Translations under genes and position numbers: made by a program
In this document: positions 16,986 through 24,670 of the stretch, piece by piece
Numbering within the stretch: the first letter of the stretch is position 1
How the letters are laid out: each line of letters begins with the position of its first letter
Notes under the pieces: generated by a model
The model's database searches: none
What the model saw: only the letters and a program-made list of their open reading frames with translations
Told to the model about the DNA's origin: nothing
Source: Gemmatimonas sp.
Lineage (GTDB): Bacteria; Gemmatimonadota; Gemmatimonadetes; Gemmatimonadales; Gemmatimonadaceae
NCBI GenBank assembly: GCA_021154285.1
Contig: JAJKIV010000152.1
Span: 1-41,849 of the forward strand
DNA: 41,849 nucleotides
Direction: 5' to 3'

Positions 16986-17576
16986 TCAGGCCATCTCCCG
17001 GCGTGCGGAAAGCGCCTGCGCTATCGTGACGCCGTCGGCGTATTCCAGGTCGCCGCCCACAGGAAGTCCACGCGCGATGCGTGTGACGGCAAGGCGATAG
17101 GGTGCAAGCTGTCGCTGGACGTACAACGCCGTTGCCTCCCCTTCGAGACTCGGATTTGTGGCGATGATCACCTCGCGAACCCCACCCTGCGACACACGGT
17201 CCACCAATCGATCGATCGTGAGGTCCTCGGGCCCGACGCCGTCCAGCGGCGAAAGTCGGCCTCCGAGAACATGATACAAGCCCCTGAACTCACCGGCGCG
17301 CTCGATCGCGCCGATATCCGACGCTTCTTCGACTGCGCAGATGAGTGCGGCGTCACGCCGTTGATCGCGGCAAATCGCACACAACTCTTCCTCGGTAAGA
17401 TTGAAGCATCGGGCACACGGCCGCACGCGCTCGGCCAGCGTCACGAGCGCGGCGGCGAGCCGCTGACTGGTTTCGGGAGGCTGTCGCAGGAGATGGTAGG
17501 TCAGGCGCAGCGCCGTCTTGCGGCCAATGCCGGGGAGACGGGAAAGCTCCGTCGTGAGATCTTCTATGGCCGACAC
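16986..17576 (-). CDS. recR: recombination mediator protein RecR
   Basis: RecR works with RecO, and sometimes RecF, to load RecA at gaps. The 196-residue protein has the N-terminal helix-hairpin-helix (LSRLPGIGRKTALRL), the four-cysteine zinc finger CARCFNLTEEELCAICRD, and the Toprim domain (ICAVEEASDIGAIE to IIATNPSLEGEATA). The start is GTG at 17576, with no Shine-Dalgarno. A long inverted repeat (17581-17654) ends four bases upstream of this GTG and could mask the initiation site in the mRNA. The order dnaX-ybaB-recR is conserved in many bacteria. Confidence 0.93.
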   Translation of the reverse strand: MSAIEDLTTELSRLPGIGRKTALRLTYHLLRQPPETSQRLAAALVTLAERVRPCARCFNLTEEELCAICRDQRRDAALICAVEEASDIGAIERAGEFRGLYHVLGGRLSPLDGVGPEDLTIDRLVDRVSQGGVREVIIATNPSLEGEATALYVQRQLAPYRLAVTRIARGLPVGGDLEYADGVTIAQALSARREMA

Positions 17577-17580
17577 GAGA

Positions 17581-17654
17581 GGGAACCGGGAACTGGTAAC
17601 CGGGAACCGAGACGCCTCGGAGGCACGGTTCCCCGTTCCCCGTTCCCGGTTCCC
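17581..17654. repeat. 29-base imperfect inverted repeat (GGGAAC type) abutting the recR start
   Basis: The arms 17581-17609 and 17626-17654 match at 26 of 29 positions. They are built from GGGAAC and CGGG units and enclose a 16-base loop that itself contains GCCTC-G-GAGGC. In the mRNA this gives a long stem between the ybaB stop and the recR GTG. Similar GGGAAC-type repeats occur at 19904-20096, and a related one at 34960-35002. The arrangement suggests a dispersed intergenic repeat, with a possible effect on recR translation. Confidence 0.8.
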
Positions 17655-17661
17655 CTCGGCA

Positions 17662-17979
17662 CTAGAAAGGCAACTTGAAGGGGAGATTCATGCCTCCCGC
17701 CAGCTTCCCCATCTCTTCCTGCGCGAGATCGGCCGCCTTCTTTTGCGCCTCGACCACCGCGACCAGGATGAGGTCCTCAAGCATCTCGACGTCGGACGCA
17801 TTCACGACGGTGGGGTCGATCTTGATCTTGCGGATTTGCCCTTTGCCATCGGCCTCGACCGTCACCATTCCGCCGCCAGACGCGGCGTTGACGGTTCGGG
17901 CTTCGAGCTCATCCTGGATCTGCTTCAGCCGACCCTGCATCTGCTGCGCCTGCTGCAGGATCTTCATGATGTCGGGCAT
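17662..17979 (-). CDS. ybaB: YbaB/EbfC family nucleoid-associated protein
   Basis: This 105-residue DNA-binding protein forms a dimer with a tweezer-like fold. The start MPDIMKILQQAQQMQGRLKQ, the Gly-rich turn ASGGGMVTVEADGKG and the helix EMLEDLILVAVVEAQKKA are all family features. I chose the ATG at 17979 by homology, since the frame is open further upstream but overlaps the end of dnaX. It lies between dnaX and recR, its usual place. Confidence 0.92.
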   Translation of the reverse strand: MPDIMKILQQAQQMQGRLKQIQDELEARTVNAASGGGMVTVEADGKGQIRKIKIDPTVVNASDVEMLEDLILVAVVEAQKKAADLAQEEMGKLAGGMNLPFKLPF

Positions 17980-18085
17980 CGGTACCACGCATCGCTGGTG
18001 GAGAGGCCAAAAAGCTACCCGTCGCTCGCGCCGGGTTGCAAGCGGAAGCGAATGGTCGCACAGCGGCATCGTACCGCTGGAAGAA

Positions 18086-19897
18086 TCAGTCCAGAAGCTC
18101 GAGATCGAGCGCGTCGATGGCCGCGCCCAGCACAGGATCGCGCTTGCGAAGCGACGTGATGCGCTGCTCGCGGATCTCCTGCTCCGTAACCCGCTTGGGT
18201 GATCCCGACGCCGTTGGCCCGTTAGGCCGCGTGATGGTAACACGTTCGACCGCCGGGAACATACTCTTGACCACGGCGAGCATGTCGGCCTTGCTCATCT
18301 CAAGCGCGTCCGCCGCCGCTTCATCGTCGGCCTGGACCGTAAGCGCCCCGGCGGCCGAGATAGCCGACGGTGTGGCCTGTTCCAGAAAGGGAGCGAGCAG
18401 CATGCGACTCGACCGCAGCGACGCCACGATGTCATCCCACCGCTCCGTGATGACGTTGATGCTCGGTACGGCAGTGGTCGCGACCGAACGCGGACGTGGC
18501 GGAGCAGGAGCCGTTGCAACGGCTGGATTAGCCGCGCTCGCCGTAGGGGCGCTTCCGGACGGCGGCGGCATCCACGACGCATCGCCGCGGGATCGCGTCG
18601 CCTGATCACGCACGAGAGGCGGGGCCGGGCGATCCGGCGGCGCGGAATCGCCGGCGCTTCTTCTGGGCGTGTCGACGGGCCCTGGACCGGTGCCCATAGC
18701 CGCCGGTCGCCCGCTCGTGCTGCTCGGTGACGCAGCGGTCGAGCGCGCGGTTGGGCCGCTTCCGCCATCGCCAAGACCACGGAGCACATCCTCGATCGTG
18801 ACTGAGCGATCGAGCAACGCAAACCGGACCATCAGGGTTTCGAGCAGGAGCTGCTGCTGGCCGCTCTTTCTGAAGCGCGGCTCGAGCTCACCGATGGCGG
18901 CAAGCATCCGCAGGAGGTCCGCCGCGGTCAGGCGGTCGCGACGCTCGACGAGGATCGCGCGGGCGCGCTCGGATACTTCCACGGACGTCGAGCCTAACGT
19001 GACGGCCAGCTGCGCCCGGAGCATGTCGGCGAGGCCGGTGAGGAACAGGCCGAAATCGATGCCCGACTCACCAAGCCGCTGCATCATCGGGAAGACATCG
19101 CCGGCCCGGCGGTCCGCGATTATCGCCAGCGCCTCGAGGTACTCGTCTTCCGCGACGAGCCCGAGCGCGTCGCGAACACGCTCCGCGGTGAGCGGGCCGT
19201 CGCCTAACGACAAGGACTGATCGGTGAGACTCAGGGCATCGCGCATGGACCCGTCGGCCGCGCGCGCGATCATCGCCAGCGCTTCCGGCTCGGCCGGAAT
19301 GTGCTCGTCCGCGAGCACGCTCTCGAGGCGGGCCCGCACGTCGGCCGGACCGATCCGACGGAAATCGAACCGTTGGAGCCTGCTCAGCACGGGCGCGGCG
19401 GCCTGCGCGATCTTCTGCGGCTCCGTCGTGGCAAAGACGAACACGACGCGGGGTGGTGGCTCCTCGAGCACTTTGAGCAGCGCATTCCACGCCTCGCGTG
19501 TGAGCATGTGGGCCTCGTCGACGATGTAGACCTTGTAGCGATCGTCGCCGGACGGCGCATACATCGCACGCTCGCGCAGCTCACGTGCATCGTCGACGCC
19601 ACGGTTCGACGCGGCGTCGATCTCGATGACATCGAGGCTCGCTGATCCACTCCAGATGCGCTGACACGACTCGCACACGCCGCACGGCTCGCCGTCGGGC
19701 GACCGATTCGCGCAGTTGAGGGCCATGGCGAGCACCCGAGCGAGCGTCGTCTTGCCGACCCCGCGCGGGCCACAAAGCAGATAGCCGTGCGCGACACGTC
19801 CGCGCGCGATGGCGCCCTTGAGCGTGTTCGAGACGTGCGACTGCACCGCGACCGAGGCGAAGTTTCGAGGGCGGTATTTGCGCGCGAGAGCAATCAT
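18086..19897 (-). CDS. dnaX: DNA polymerase III subunit gamma/tau
   Basis: This is the clamp-loader ATPase of the replicative polymerase, 603 residues long. Walker A GPRGVGKT is at 43-50. A zinc module has C62, C72, C75 and C78, and Walker B is IVDEAH. The AAA+ lid and collar domains run to about residue 360. The region after about 370 is a Pro/Ala/Ser-rich linker and then a C-terminal domain like the tau-specific part. I see no A-rich slippery site of the E. coli type, so a separate gamma form by frameshift is not supported. An upstream GGGAAC-type repeat ends six bases before the ATG. Confidence 0.93.
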   Translation of the reverse strand: MIALARKYRPRNFASVAVQSHVSNTLKGAIARGRVAHGYLLCGPRGVGKTTLARVLAMALNCANRSPDGEPCGVCESCQRIWSGSASLDVIEIDAASNRGVDDARELRERAMYAPSGDDRYKVYIVDEAHMLTREAWNALLKVLEEPPPRVVFVFATTEPQKIAQAAAPVLSRLQRFDFRRIGPADVRARLESVLADEHIPAEPEALAMIARAADGSMRDALSLTDQSLSLGDGPLTAERVRDALGLVAEDEYLEALAIIADRRAGDVFPMMQRLGESGIDFGLFLTGLADMLRAQLAVTLGSTSVEVSERARAILVERRDRLTAADLLRMLAAIGELEPRFRKSGQQQLLLETLMVRFALLDRSVTIEDVLRGLGDGGSGPTARSTAASPSSTSGRPAAMGTGPGPVDTPRRSAGDSAPPDRPAPPLVRDQATRSRGDASWMPPPSGSAPTASAANPAVATAPAPPRPRSVATTAVPSINVITERWDDIVASLRSSRMLLAPFLEQATPSAISAAGALTVQADDEAAADALEMSKADMLAVVKSMFPAVERVTITRPNGPTASGSPKRVTEQEIREQRITSLRKRDPVLGAAIDALDLELLD

Positions 19898-19903
19898 TAC
19901 TGA

Positions 19904-20096
19904 CGGGAACTGGGAACCGGGAACGGGGAACCAGGCCTAACGAGCGCAAATGCGAAGGAGCCTCGCTCGACGCCGCGCTGGCACTCGAACAAGGCTCCGA
20001 ATCGCACGCGCGTCAGTCGCGCCATCTCCTGCCCTTCGCAAGGTGAGCGACGATAGGGCGGCGAACGTCGAACCGACGCCCGGTTCCCTGTTCCCG
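19904..20096. repeat. GGGAAC-type inverted repeat flanking the dnaX leader region
   Basis: The arms 19904-19920 and 20080-20096 match at 16 of 17 positions and share their sequence type with the recR hairpin at 17581-17654. The near arm ends six bases before the dnaX ATG. The far arm lies about 9 bases beyond the 3' end of the SRP RNA gene. The 159 bases between the arms contain a GCCTAACG octamer (19935-19942) and a structured segment described separately. Confidence 0.65.
19951..20040 (-). other. possible structured RNA (three-way junction) in the dnaX leader
   Basis: A closing stem pairs TGCGAAGG (19951-19958) with CCTTCGCA (20033-20040). Inside it, GGAGCCT (19957-19963) pairs with AGGCTCC (19992-19998), and GCGCG (20008-20012) with CGCGC (20018-20022). 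The two larger stems share bases 19957-19958, so each would be a base or two shorter in a joint fold. The minus strand is chosen because both flanking genes are on it. A 42-codon frame from an ATG near 20026 ends in TAATG overlapping the dnaX start. I cannot tell a leader peptide from chance. No match to a known RNA family comes to mind. Confidence 0.35.
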
Positions 20097-20104
20097 CTTC
20101 ACCG

Positions 20105-20210
20105 CGAATACTCCAGGTCTGACGAAGCGACGCAAGACACCACATGCCGCTGCTACCTTCGGGGTCCTGACGGAGTTAGCGGGCTCACGCCCTCCGGGAC
20201 CTGGAGCACC
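20105..20210 (-). ncRNA. ffs: signal recognition particle RNA (bacterial small type)
   Basis: The minus strand carries the conserved helix 8 domain at 20171-20149: GTCAGGACCC, a CGAA tetraloop, then GGTAGCAGC, equivalent to GTCAGGTCC-GGAA-GGAAGCAGC of E. coli 4.5S RNA. The asymmetric loop AGCAG opposite CAGG binds Ffh. The ends pair as CTCCAGGTC (20206-20198) with GACCTGGAG (20119-20111). This gives a rod of about 100 nt, and the exact ends are uncertain by several bases. Its place just upstream of dnaX is common in bacteria. Confidence 0.85.
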
Positions 20211-20239
20211 GCGAAAGGTAGCCGACCGCACCAGCCGAT

Positions 20240-21262
20240 TCAACCGCGCTCGAGCACTTCGCGCATGATTCGACTGGCCTCATCAACGGCATCCGCCGAG
20301 GCGTCGAGATGGGTGACGACGCGGACTCGACTGGCAGTCCAAACGCTCACCAACAGCCCGCGCTCCGCGGCCCGGCGCGCGGCCTCCGCCGCGGGGAGCG
20401 ACGCGGGCAGATCGATCATGACGATGTTCGTATCCGGAGGCACGACACGCGCGCCGCCGGTGCCAGCCACCGCATCGGCGAAGCGCGCCGCGTTCACGTG
20501 ATCGATGCTCAGGCGATCGCGATGGTTCTCGATGCCGAACAACGCTCCTGCTGCGATGATGCCGGATTGACGCAGCCCGCCGCCCAGCCGCTTTCGCCCG
20601 TTCCACGCGGCGTCCATGAGCCGCGACGTTCCGGCGAGCGCAGCACCGACCGGCGCGCCGAGTCCCTTCGAGAAGGACACCATCACGGTGTCGGCGCACG
20701 CGGCGTACTCGCTCATCGGCACCCCGGTCGCGGCGGTGACGTTCCACAAGCGCGCCCCATCGAGATGCATTGGGACGCCCACCTCACGCGCAACAGCCGC
20801 GATCGCGCGGAGCTCGTCGAGGGATGTGATCGCTCCTCCTGCCCCGTTGTGCGTGTTCTCGACCGACAGCAATGAGAGGCGTGGTGAATAGCGAGAGGGA
20901 GGTCGAATCGCGCGCCGCACGTCGACAGCACTGATGATGCGGCTGGTCGGCACGACAAAGCGTGGCTGAACCCCGGCGAGCGCGATACCGGCACCCGTCA
21001 GGTTGACGACGTGCGCGTCGGCGTCGACCAGGATCTCGGTCCCGGGCGCCGCGTGCGTCATGATGGCGGCGAGGTTGGCCATCGTGCCGGTGGGAAAGAA
21101 CAGCGCCGCGTCTTTTCCGAGGAGCTCGGCGACCCGCGCTTCGAGACGGCGCGTCGTGGGGTCGCCATCGAGGTGGTCGTCTCCGACGTCAGCGGCGGCG
21201 ATGGCATGGCGCATTGGCGCCGTAGGCCGCGTAACGGTGTCGCTGCGAAGATCGATGGGCAT
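20240..21262 (-). CDS. ltaE: low-specificity L-threonine aldolase
   Basis: This PLP enzyme of the fold-type I aldolase group cleaves L-threonine and allo-threonine to glycine and acetaldehyde. The 340-residue protein has DLRSDTVTRPT at the N-terminus, the VENTHNGAGG substrate-loop motif, HLDGAR before the cofactor site, and the PLP lysine in SFSKGLGAPVG (K199). It ends about 30 bases before the SRP RNA gene. Some relatives are annotated as beta-eliminating lyases, but the motif set favours threonine aldolase. Confidence 0.9.
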   Translation of the reverse strand: MPIDLRSDTVTRPTAPMRHAIAAADVGDDHLDGDPTTRRLEARVAELLGKDAALFFPTGTMANLAAIMTHAAPGTEILVDADAHVVNLTGAGIALAGVQPRFVVPTSRIISAVDVRRAIRPPSRYSPRLSLLSVENTHNGAGGAITSLDELRAIAAVAREVGVPMHLDGARLWNVTAATGVPMSEYAACADTVMVSFSKGLGAPVGAALAGTSRLMDAAWNGRKRLGGGLRQSGIIAAGALFGIENHRDRLSIDHVNAARFADAVAGTGGARVVPPDTNIVMIDLPASLPAAEAARRAAERGLLVSVWTASRVRVVTHLDASADAVDEASRIMREVLERG

Positions 21263-21353
21263 GGCGCGGAAGGTCGCGCCCGGATGGCGGAATCGGAAGG
21301 GCGCACGACGGGCACCATCGCCCGCCGTGCGCCTAACGCCGATTCGCCAGAGG

Positions 21354-21599
21354 TTACGGCTTCTTCACCTTCACCTTGGGAACCACAACCTTCGCGCTAT
21401 CCTTTCGGACATCGACCTTCGGAACGGTGACGGTCGCCGTATCCTTCACGACGTCGACATCAGGAGTTTTGATCGTGGTCGTATCGGTCTTGACGTCCAC
21501 GTCAGGCGTTTGAACCTGGAGCTCGTTCTCGCCCGTTTTCTTGCACGCGGCCACCGCCGTCAACGCCGCGATCGCGAGGGTCAGAGCAGTCTTTCGCAC
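21354..21599 (-). CDS. small repeat lipoprotein, unknown function
   Basis: This 81-residue protein starts with GTG, with GGAGG well placed upstream. A signal peptide ends in the lipobox VAAC (C19), so it should be lipid-anchored in the envelope. The mature part consists of four imperfect repeats of about 13 residues built on PDVDV-K-D or PKVDVRKD, alternating Val with Asp/Lys/Thr. This could form beta strands or a flexible charged spacer. It follows the YihY gene in the same direction. I do not recognise a family. Confidence 0.75.
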   Translation of the reverse strand: MRKTALTLAIAALTAVAACKKTGENELQVQTPDVDVKTDTTTIKTPDVDVVKDTATVTVPKVDVRKDSAKVVVPKVKVKKP

Positions 21600-21683
21600 G
21601 GTTGGCCTCCGGTTGAGTGCGAACGCCTACTCGTAAGGCAAGGCTTGGGCCAAAATCGGGCTCATCAGAAGCTGCGACGCGTG

Positions 21684-22592
21684 CTACTCCTCGAAGGTTT
21701 CCCTTTGCAAGCGTCTCACGCGCCGCAGTTCATACACCTGCGCCACCTCGCCGCCGAGGATGAAGATCATCGCGGCGTAGTACACCCAGAACACCACGAT
21801 CACGAGCGCGTAGAGCGTTCCCGTATAGATCGACCCCGGATTGAACTCCGCGACGTAGGTCGTGAACACGTTCTTCGCGATCTCGAACATCGTGCTCGTG
21901 AACACGGCGGCAAGCAGCGCGGTCGGCCACCGGATCTTCCTGTTAGGCAGGAACTTGTACAGGGAAAAAAACATCAGCGCGACGAAGATGAACGCGACCA
22001 TCCGACCAAACACGTACTCCACCGTGCCCATCACATCGGCGCGGATGCCGATCCGCTCGAAGATCTGCACGCCGCGGGTGGTCGCGAGCGCGAGATACGC
22101 GCTCAGCGCCGTGTAGGCGACCAGCAGCAGCGTCGCCATGATCGTGATCTGGATGTCGAACAGCTTGCCCGCGATGATCCCGCGATCCGTCTCGATGTCG
22201 AACACGTCGGCGAGCACGCTCCGCAACGACCCGAACAGCCGCGTGGAGAACCAGATGAAGCCGACCGCGCTGTACACCCCGATGGCCCCGCGCGCGCGGA
22301 TGATGTCGATCAGCAGCGCATGGACCGGGCTTTCACTCGTCTCCGCGTGAGGCGGCAGCAGGCTGTCGATGATTGTCGTAACATCGGCGAACGTCTGGTC
22401 CGCGGAGTGCTTGAGCAGTGTCGCGAATCCCGAGACCAACAGCAGGACGAACGGGACGACCGCGAGCAGGATGTTGAACGCAATCCCGCCGGCGAGGAAG
22501 AAAATGTTGTCTTCGCCTGCGTTGTCCCAGACGCGCTTCGCGTAGTCCTTGAGCGTCCAGCCGACGCGAACGTAGAGCGGACGTCGCGGCAC
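21684..22592 (-). CDS. YihY/BrkB family inner-membrane protein
   Basis: This 302-residue protein has six predicted membrane helices, with the family signature near AFNILLAVVPFVLLL and the C-terminal YTGTLYALVIVVFWVYYAAMIFILGGEVAQVYE. The family was once called ribonuclease BN by mistake. Its function is still unclear, and envelope or transport roles have been suggested. It starts 26 bases after the YtxH-like gene, so the two are probably co-expressed. Confidence 0.9.
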   Translation of the reverse strand: MPRRPLYVRVGWTLKDYAKRVWDNAGEDNIFFLAGGIAFNILLAVVPFVLLLVSGFATLLKHSADQTFADVTTIIDSLLPPHAETSESPVHALLIDIIRARGAIGVYSAVGFIWFSTRLFGSLRSVLADVFDIETDRGIIAGKLFDIQITIMATLLLVAYTALSAYLALATTRGVQIFERIGIRADVMGTVEYVFGRMVAFIFVALMFFSLYKFLPNRKIRWPTALLAAVFTSTMFEIAKNVFTTYVAEFNPGSIYTGTLYALVIVVFWVYYAAMIFILGGEVAQVYELRRVRRLQRETFEE

Positions 22593-22618
22593 GCGAAGCG
22601 GGTTGCCGGCGACGGCGG

Positions 22619-23095
22619 TCAGCGGCCGGGTGATTCGTCGGGGTCGACCTCGGCCGCCGGAAGCGCCGACGCTTTGCCGGTTCGAGCAACGTCGACACCG
22701 GCGTTATAGGCAGCTTTCGTTTCGGCGATCCGCCGCTCGAGCTCCTCGCGGGCCTGCTGCGCCGCGGCGCGACCGGCTTCCATCGCGCGCGTCACCTGCC
22801 GCTTCTTGAGGTCGATCGCCTGACGTGCGTTGTCGATCCCCTGCTCCACTTTATCGCGCGCCTGGTCGAAGGTATCCGAGACCTTCGTGCCGAGGTCACC
22901 CGCCATGTCCTGAGCGGCGCGCCGCGCACGTCGCGCGCCGCGTCGAAGGTCACGACGCGTCGCTTCGCCGGACTGCGGCGCAAGGAGTAGCGCGGCCACC
23001 GCGCCGATGGTAACCCCGAGGAGAAACGAACTGACTCCTCCGGAGTGACGCTCGATGATGACTGCCGGCTCGTCGTCGTAGTCCAGCCTGCGCAT
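22619..23095 (-). CDS. YtxH-domain membrane protein with long coiled coil
   Basis: This 158-residue protein has a short N-terminus, one membrane helix (SSFLLGVTIGAVAALLLAP, about 25-43), the YtxH-type SGEATRRDLRRGARR stretch, and a long Ala/Arg/Glu-rich amphipathic helix to about residue 130. I chose the ATG at 23095 because AGAGGAGAGG lies just upstream. An ATG seven codons earlier has no such site. YtxH proteins are often stress-induced in Firmicutes. Here it sits between a sigma-54 type regulator and YihY. Confidence 0.8.
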   Translation of the reverse strand: MRRLDYDDEPAVIIERHSGGVSSFLLGVTIGAVAALLLAPQSGEATRRDLRRGARRARRAAQDMAGDLGTKVSDTFDQARDKVEQGIDNARQAIDLKKRQVTRAMEAGRAAAQQAREELERRIAETKAAYNAGVDVARTGKASALPAAEVDPDESPGR

Positions 23096-23170
23096 ATCCT
23101 CTCCTCTTCTGCTCACGCCGCTCGGCGCGGCATCGGATCGTGGCGCCCGCCAACGCGACGGGCGAGACTG

Positions 23171-24670
23171 CTAGCGTCGTTTCTTCGGCTTCGCCTTCGG
23201 GTGCACCTTAGCCGGCTGCGAACTCTCGGCGACGGCAACACCCTCGGCCTCTACGTCGAGGTCCGGCTCCGACACCGTCCCTGCGTCCGCGACTTCCGCG
23301 CCTGATGGCGTTGACACGCGCGGGACCTCGCTACGGGCGTTCAGGAATCGCGAGAACTCTTCGAACAGCTGATCACGCGTCATACCCAATACCATCGACG
23401 CGCCGTTGCCACCAGCGGCGATGACGCGATCGCTCGCGCGCCGGCGTGGCGGTGTGACGGCGGGATGCTCACCCGTGTCGGCGCCCGGACGCAAATGCCT
23501 GGGCGTGATGTCATCGACGGTGATCACCTGGCCGCGCGCCATGATGACGGCACGCTCCACCGCGTTCTTCAGCTCGCGAACGTTGCCCGGCCAGCGGTAG
23601 TTCAGGATCCACGACCAGGCATCGTTGTCGAACCCCGTGACTTGCTTGCCATTCTGCTGCGCATAACGAGCGAGGAACTCGTTCGCCAGCAGCTTGACGT
23701 CCCCGAGCCGTTCGCGAAGTGGCGGCAGGAAGATCTCGACCACGGCGAGACGATAGTACAAGTCCTCCCGGAGCTCGCCGTCGGCGATCGCCTTCTGGAG
23801 GTTCTTGTTCGTGGCGGCGACGACGCGAATGTCGACCGAGATCTCGCGTTTGCCGCCGAGCCGCCGGATCGTTCTCGACTCCAGCGCACGCAATAGCTTC
23901 ACCTGAATGTCCGGCGCCATCTCCGCGACCTCGTCGAGGAAGATGGTACCACCATGCGCCATCTCGAACGCGCCTGCCTTTTCGTTGACCGACCCGGTGA
24001 AGGCCCCCTTCTCGTGACCGAACAGCTCGTTCTCGAGAATGTCCTTCGGTAGCGCGGCGCAGTTGAGAGCGAAGATCGGCCCCTTGGCCCGATCGCTCTT
24101 GTTGTGAATCGCGCGAGCGACGAGCTCTTTCCCCGTTCCGGATTCGCCGAGGATCAGCACGCTGGCCGATGACGGTGCGACCGCATCGATGATGCGATAG
24201 ACCGACCGCATCGACTCCGATTGACCCGTGAGCTCACCGTAATGGGTGAGTCCCTCGATCGTCGAGGCGAGCTCCTTGATCTTCTGGCGGTCGTTAAACT
24301 TGTCGAGCGCCTTCGGAATGAGCGCCTTCAGCCGGTTCAACTTCTCGGCGTTGAGCGGCTTCTCTATGTAGTCGTAGGCGCCCTGCCGCATGGCCTGCAC
24401 GGCCGAATCGACGGTCGCCTGCCCGGTGACGATGATGCACTCAGTCGAGACGCCCCGCGTCTGCATTTCCTTGAGCAGCGCGAGCCCGTCGAGCTTGGGC
24501 ATCATCAGGTCGGCGAGCGCGACGCCGAACGTGTCGCTCGTGAGGCGGTCGATCGCTTTCTGGCCGTCGAGCGCGACTTCGATCTCGTACCCGTCGTCGG
24601 ACAAGATCGCGCCGAGGCCCTCGGTTATGGAGCGATCGTCGTCAGCAATCAGGATCTTCGGCTTCTTCAT
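23171..24670 (-). CDS. NtrC-family response regulator (REC-AAA+) without a visible DNA-binding domain
   Basis: The 499-residue protein starts with a receiver domain (D54 in ADLMMP, T82, K104). An AAA+ sigma-54 activator domain follows: Walker A GESGTGKE (175-182), GAFTGS (222-227, normally GAFTGA), Walker B TIFLDE (242-247) and the RWPGNVREL motif (359-367). Beyond about residue 395 I find no Fis-type helix-turn-helix. One short helix (MTRDQLFEEFSRFLN) is followed by a disordered tail ending PKAKPKKRR. It overlaps its probable partner kinase gene by 4 bases. It may activate sigma-54 promoters from solution or bind DNA through the basic tail. Both ideas are inference. Confidence 0.9.
   Translation of the reverse strand: MKKPKILIADDDRSITEGLGAILSDDGYEIEVALDGQKAIDRLTSDTFGVALADLMMPKLDGLALLKEMQTRGVSTECIIVTGQATVDSAVQAMRQGAYDYIEKPLNAEKLNRLKALIPKALDKFNDRQKIKELASTIEGLTHYGELTGQSESMRSVYRIIDAVAPSSASVLILGESGTGKELVARAIHNKSDRAKGPIFALNCAALPKDILENELFGHEKGAFTGSVNEKAGAFEMAHGGTIFLDEVAEMAPDIQVKLLRALESRTIRRLGGKREISVDIRVVAATNKNLQKAIADGELREDLYYRLAVVEIFLPPLRERLGDVKLLANEFLARYAQQNGKQVTGFDNDAWSWILNYRWPGNVRELKNAVERAVIMARGQVITVDDITPRHLRPGADTGEHPAVTPPRRRASDRVIAAGGNGASMVLGMTRDQLFEEFSRFLNARSEVPRVSTPSGAEVADAGTVSEPDLDVEAEGVAVAESSQPAKVHPKAKPKKRR

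Noticed and set aside
18086-19897. Programmed frameshift in dnaX producing a short gamma form
   Set aside because: No A-rich slippery heptamer with a downstream stem of the E. coli type was found in the gene.
19951-20040. A tRNA, possibly selenocysteine tRNA, in the 90-base structured segment
   Set aside because: The closing stem is 8 bp, which invites the idea next to the dnaJ TGA, but neither strand has a T-arm next to the 3' acceptor strand, a proper anticodon arm or a CCA-type end.
21003-22709. A 568-codon open frame on the plus strand
   Set aside because: It is antisense to the end of ltaE, the lipoprotein and YihY and has the same Arg/His-rich shadow composition.
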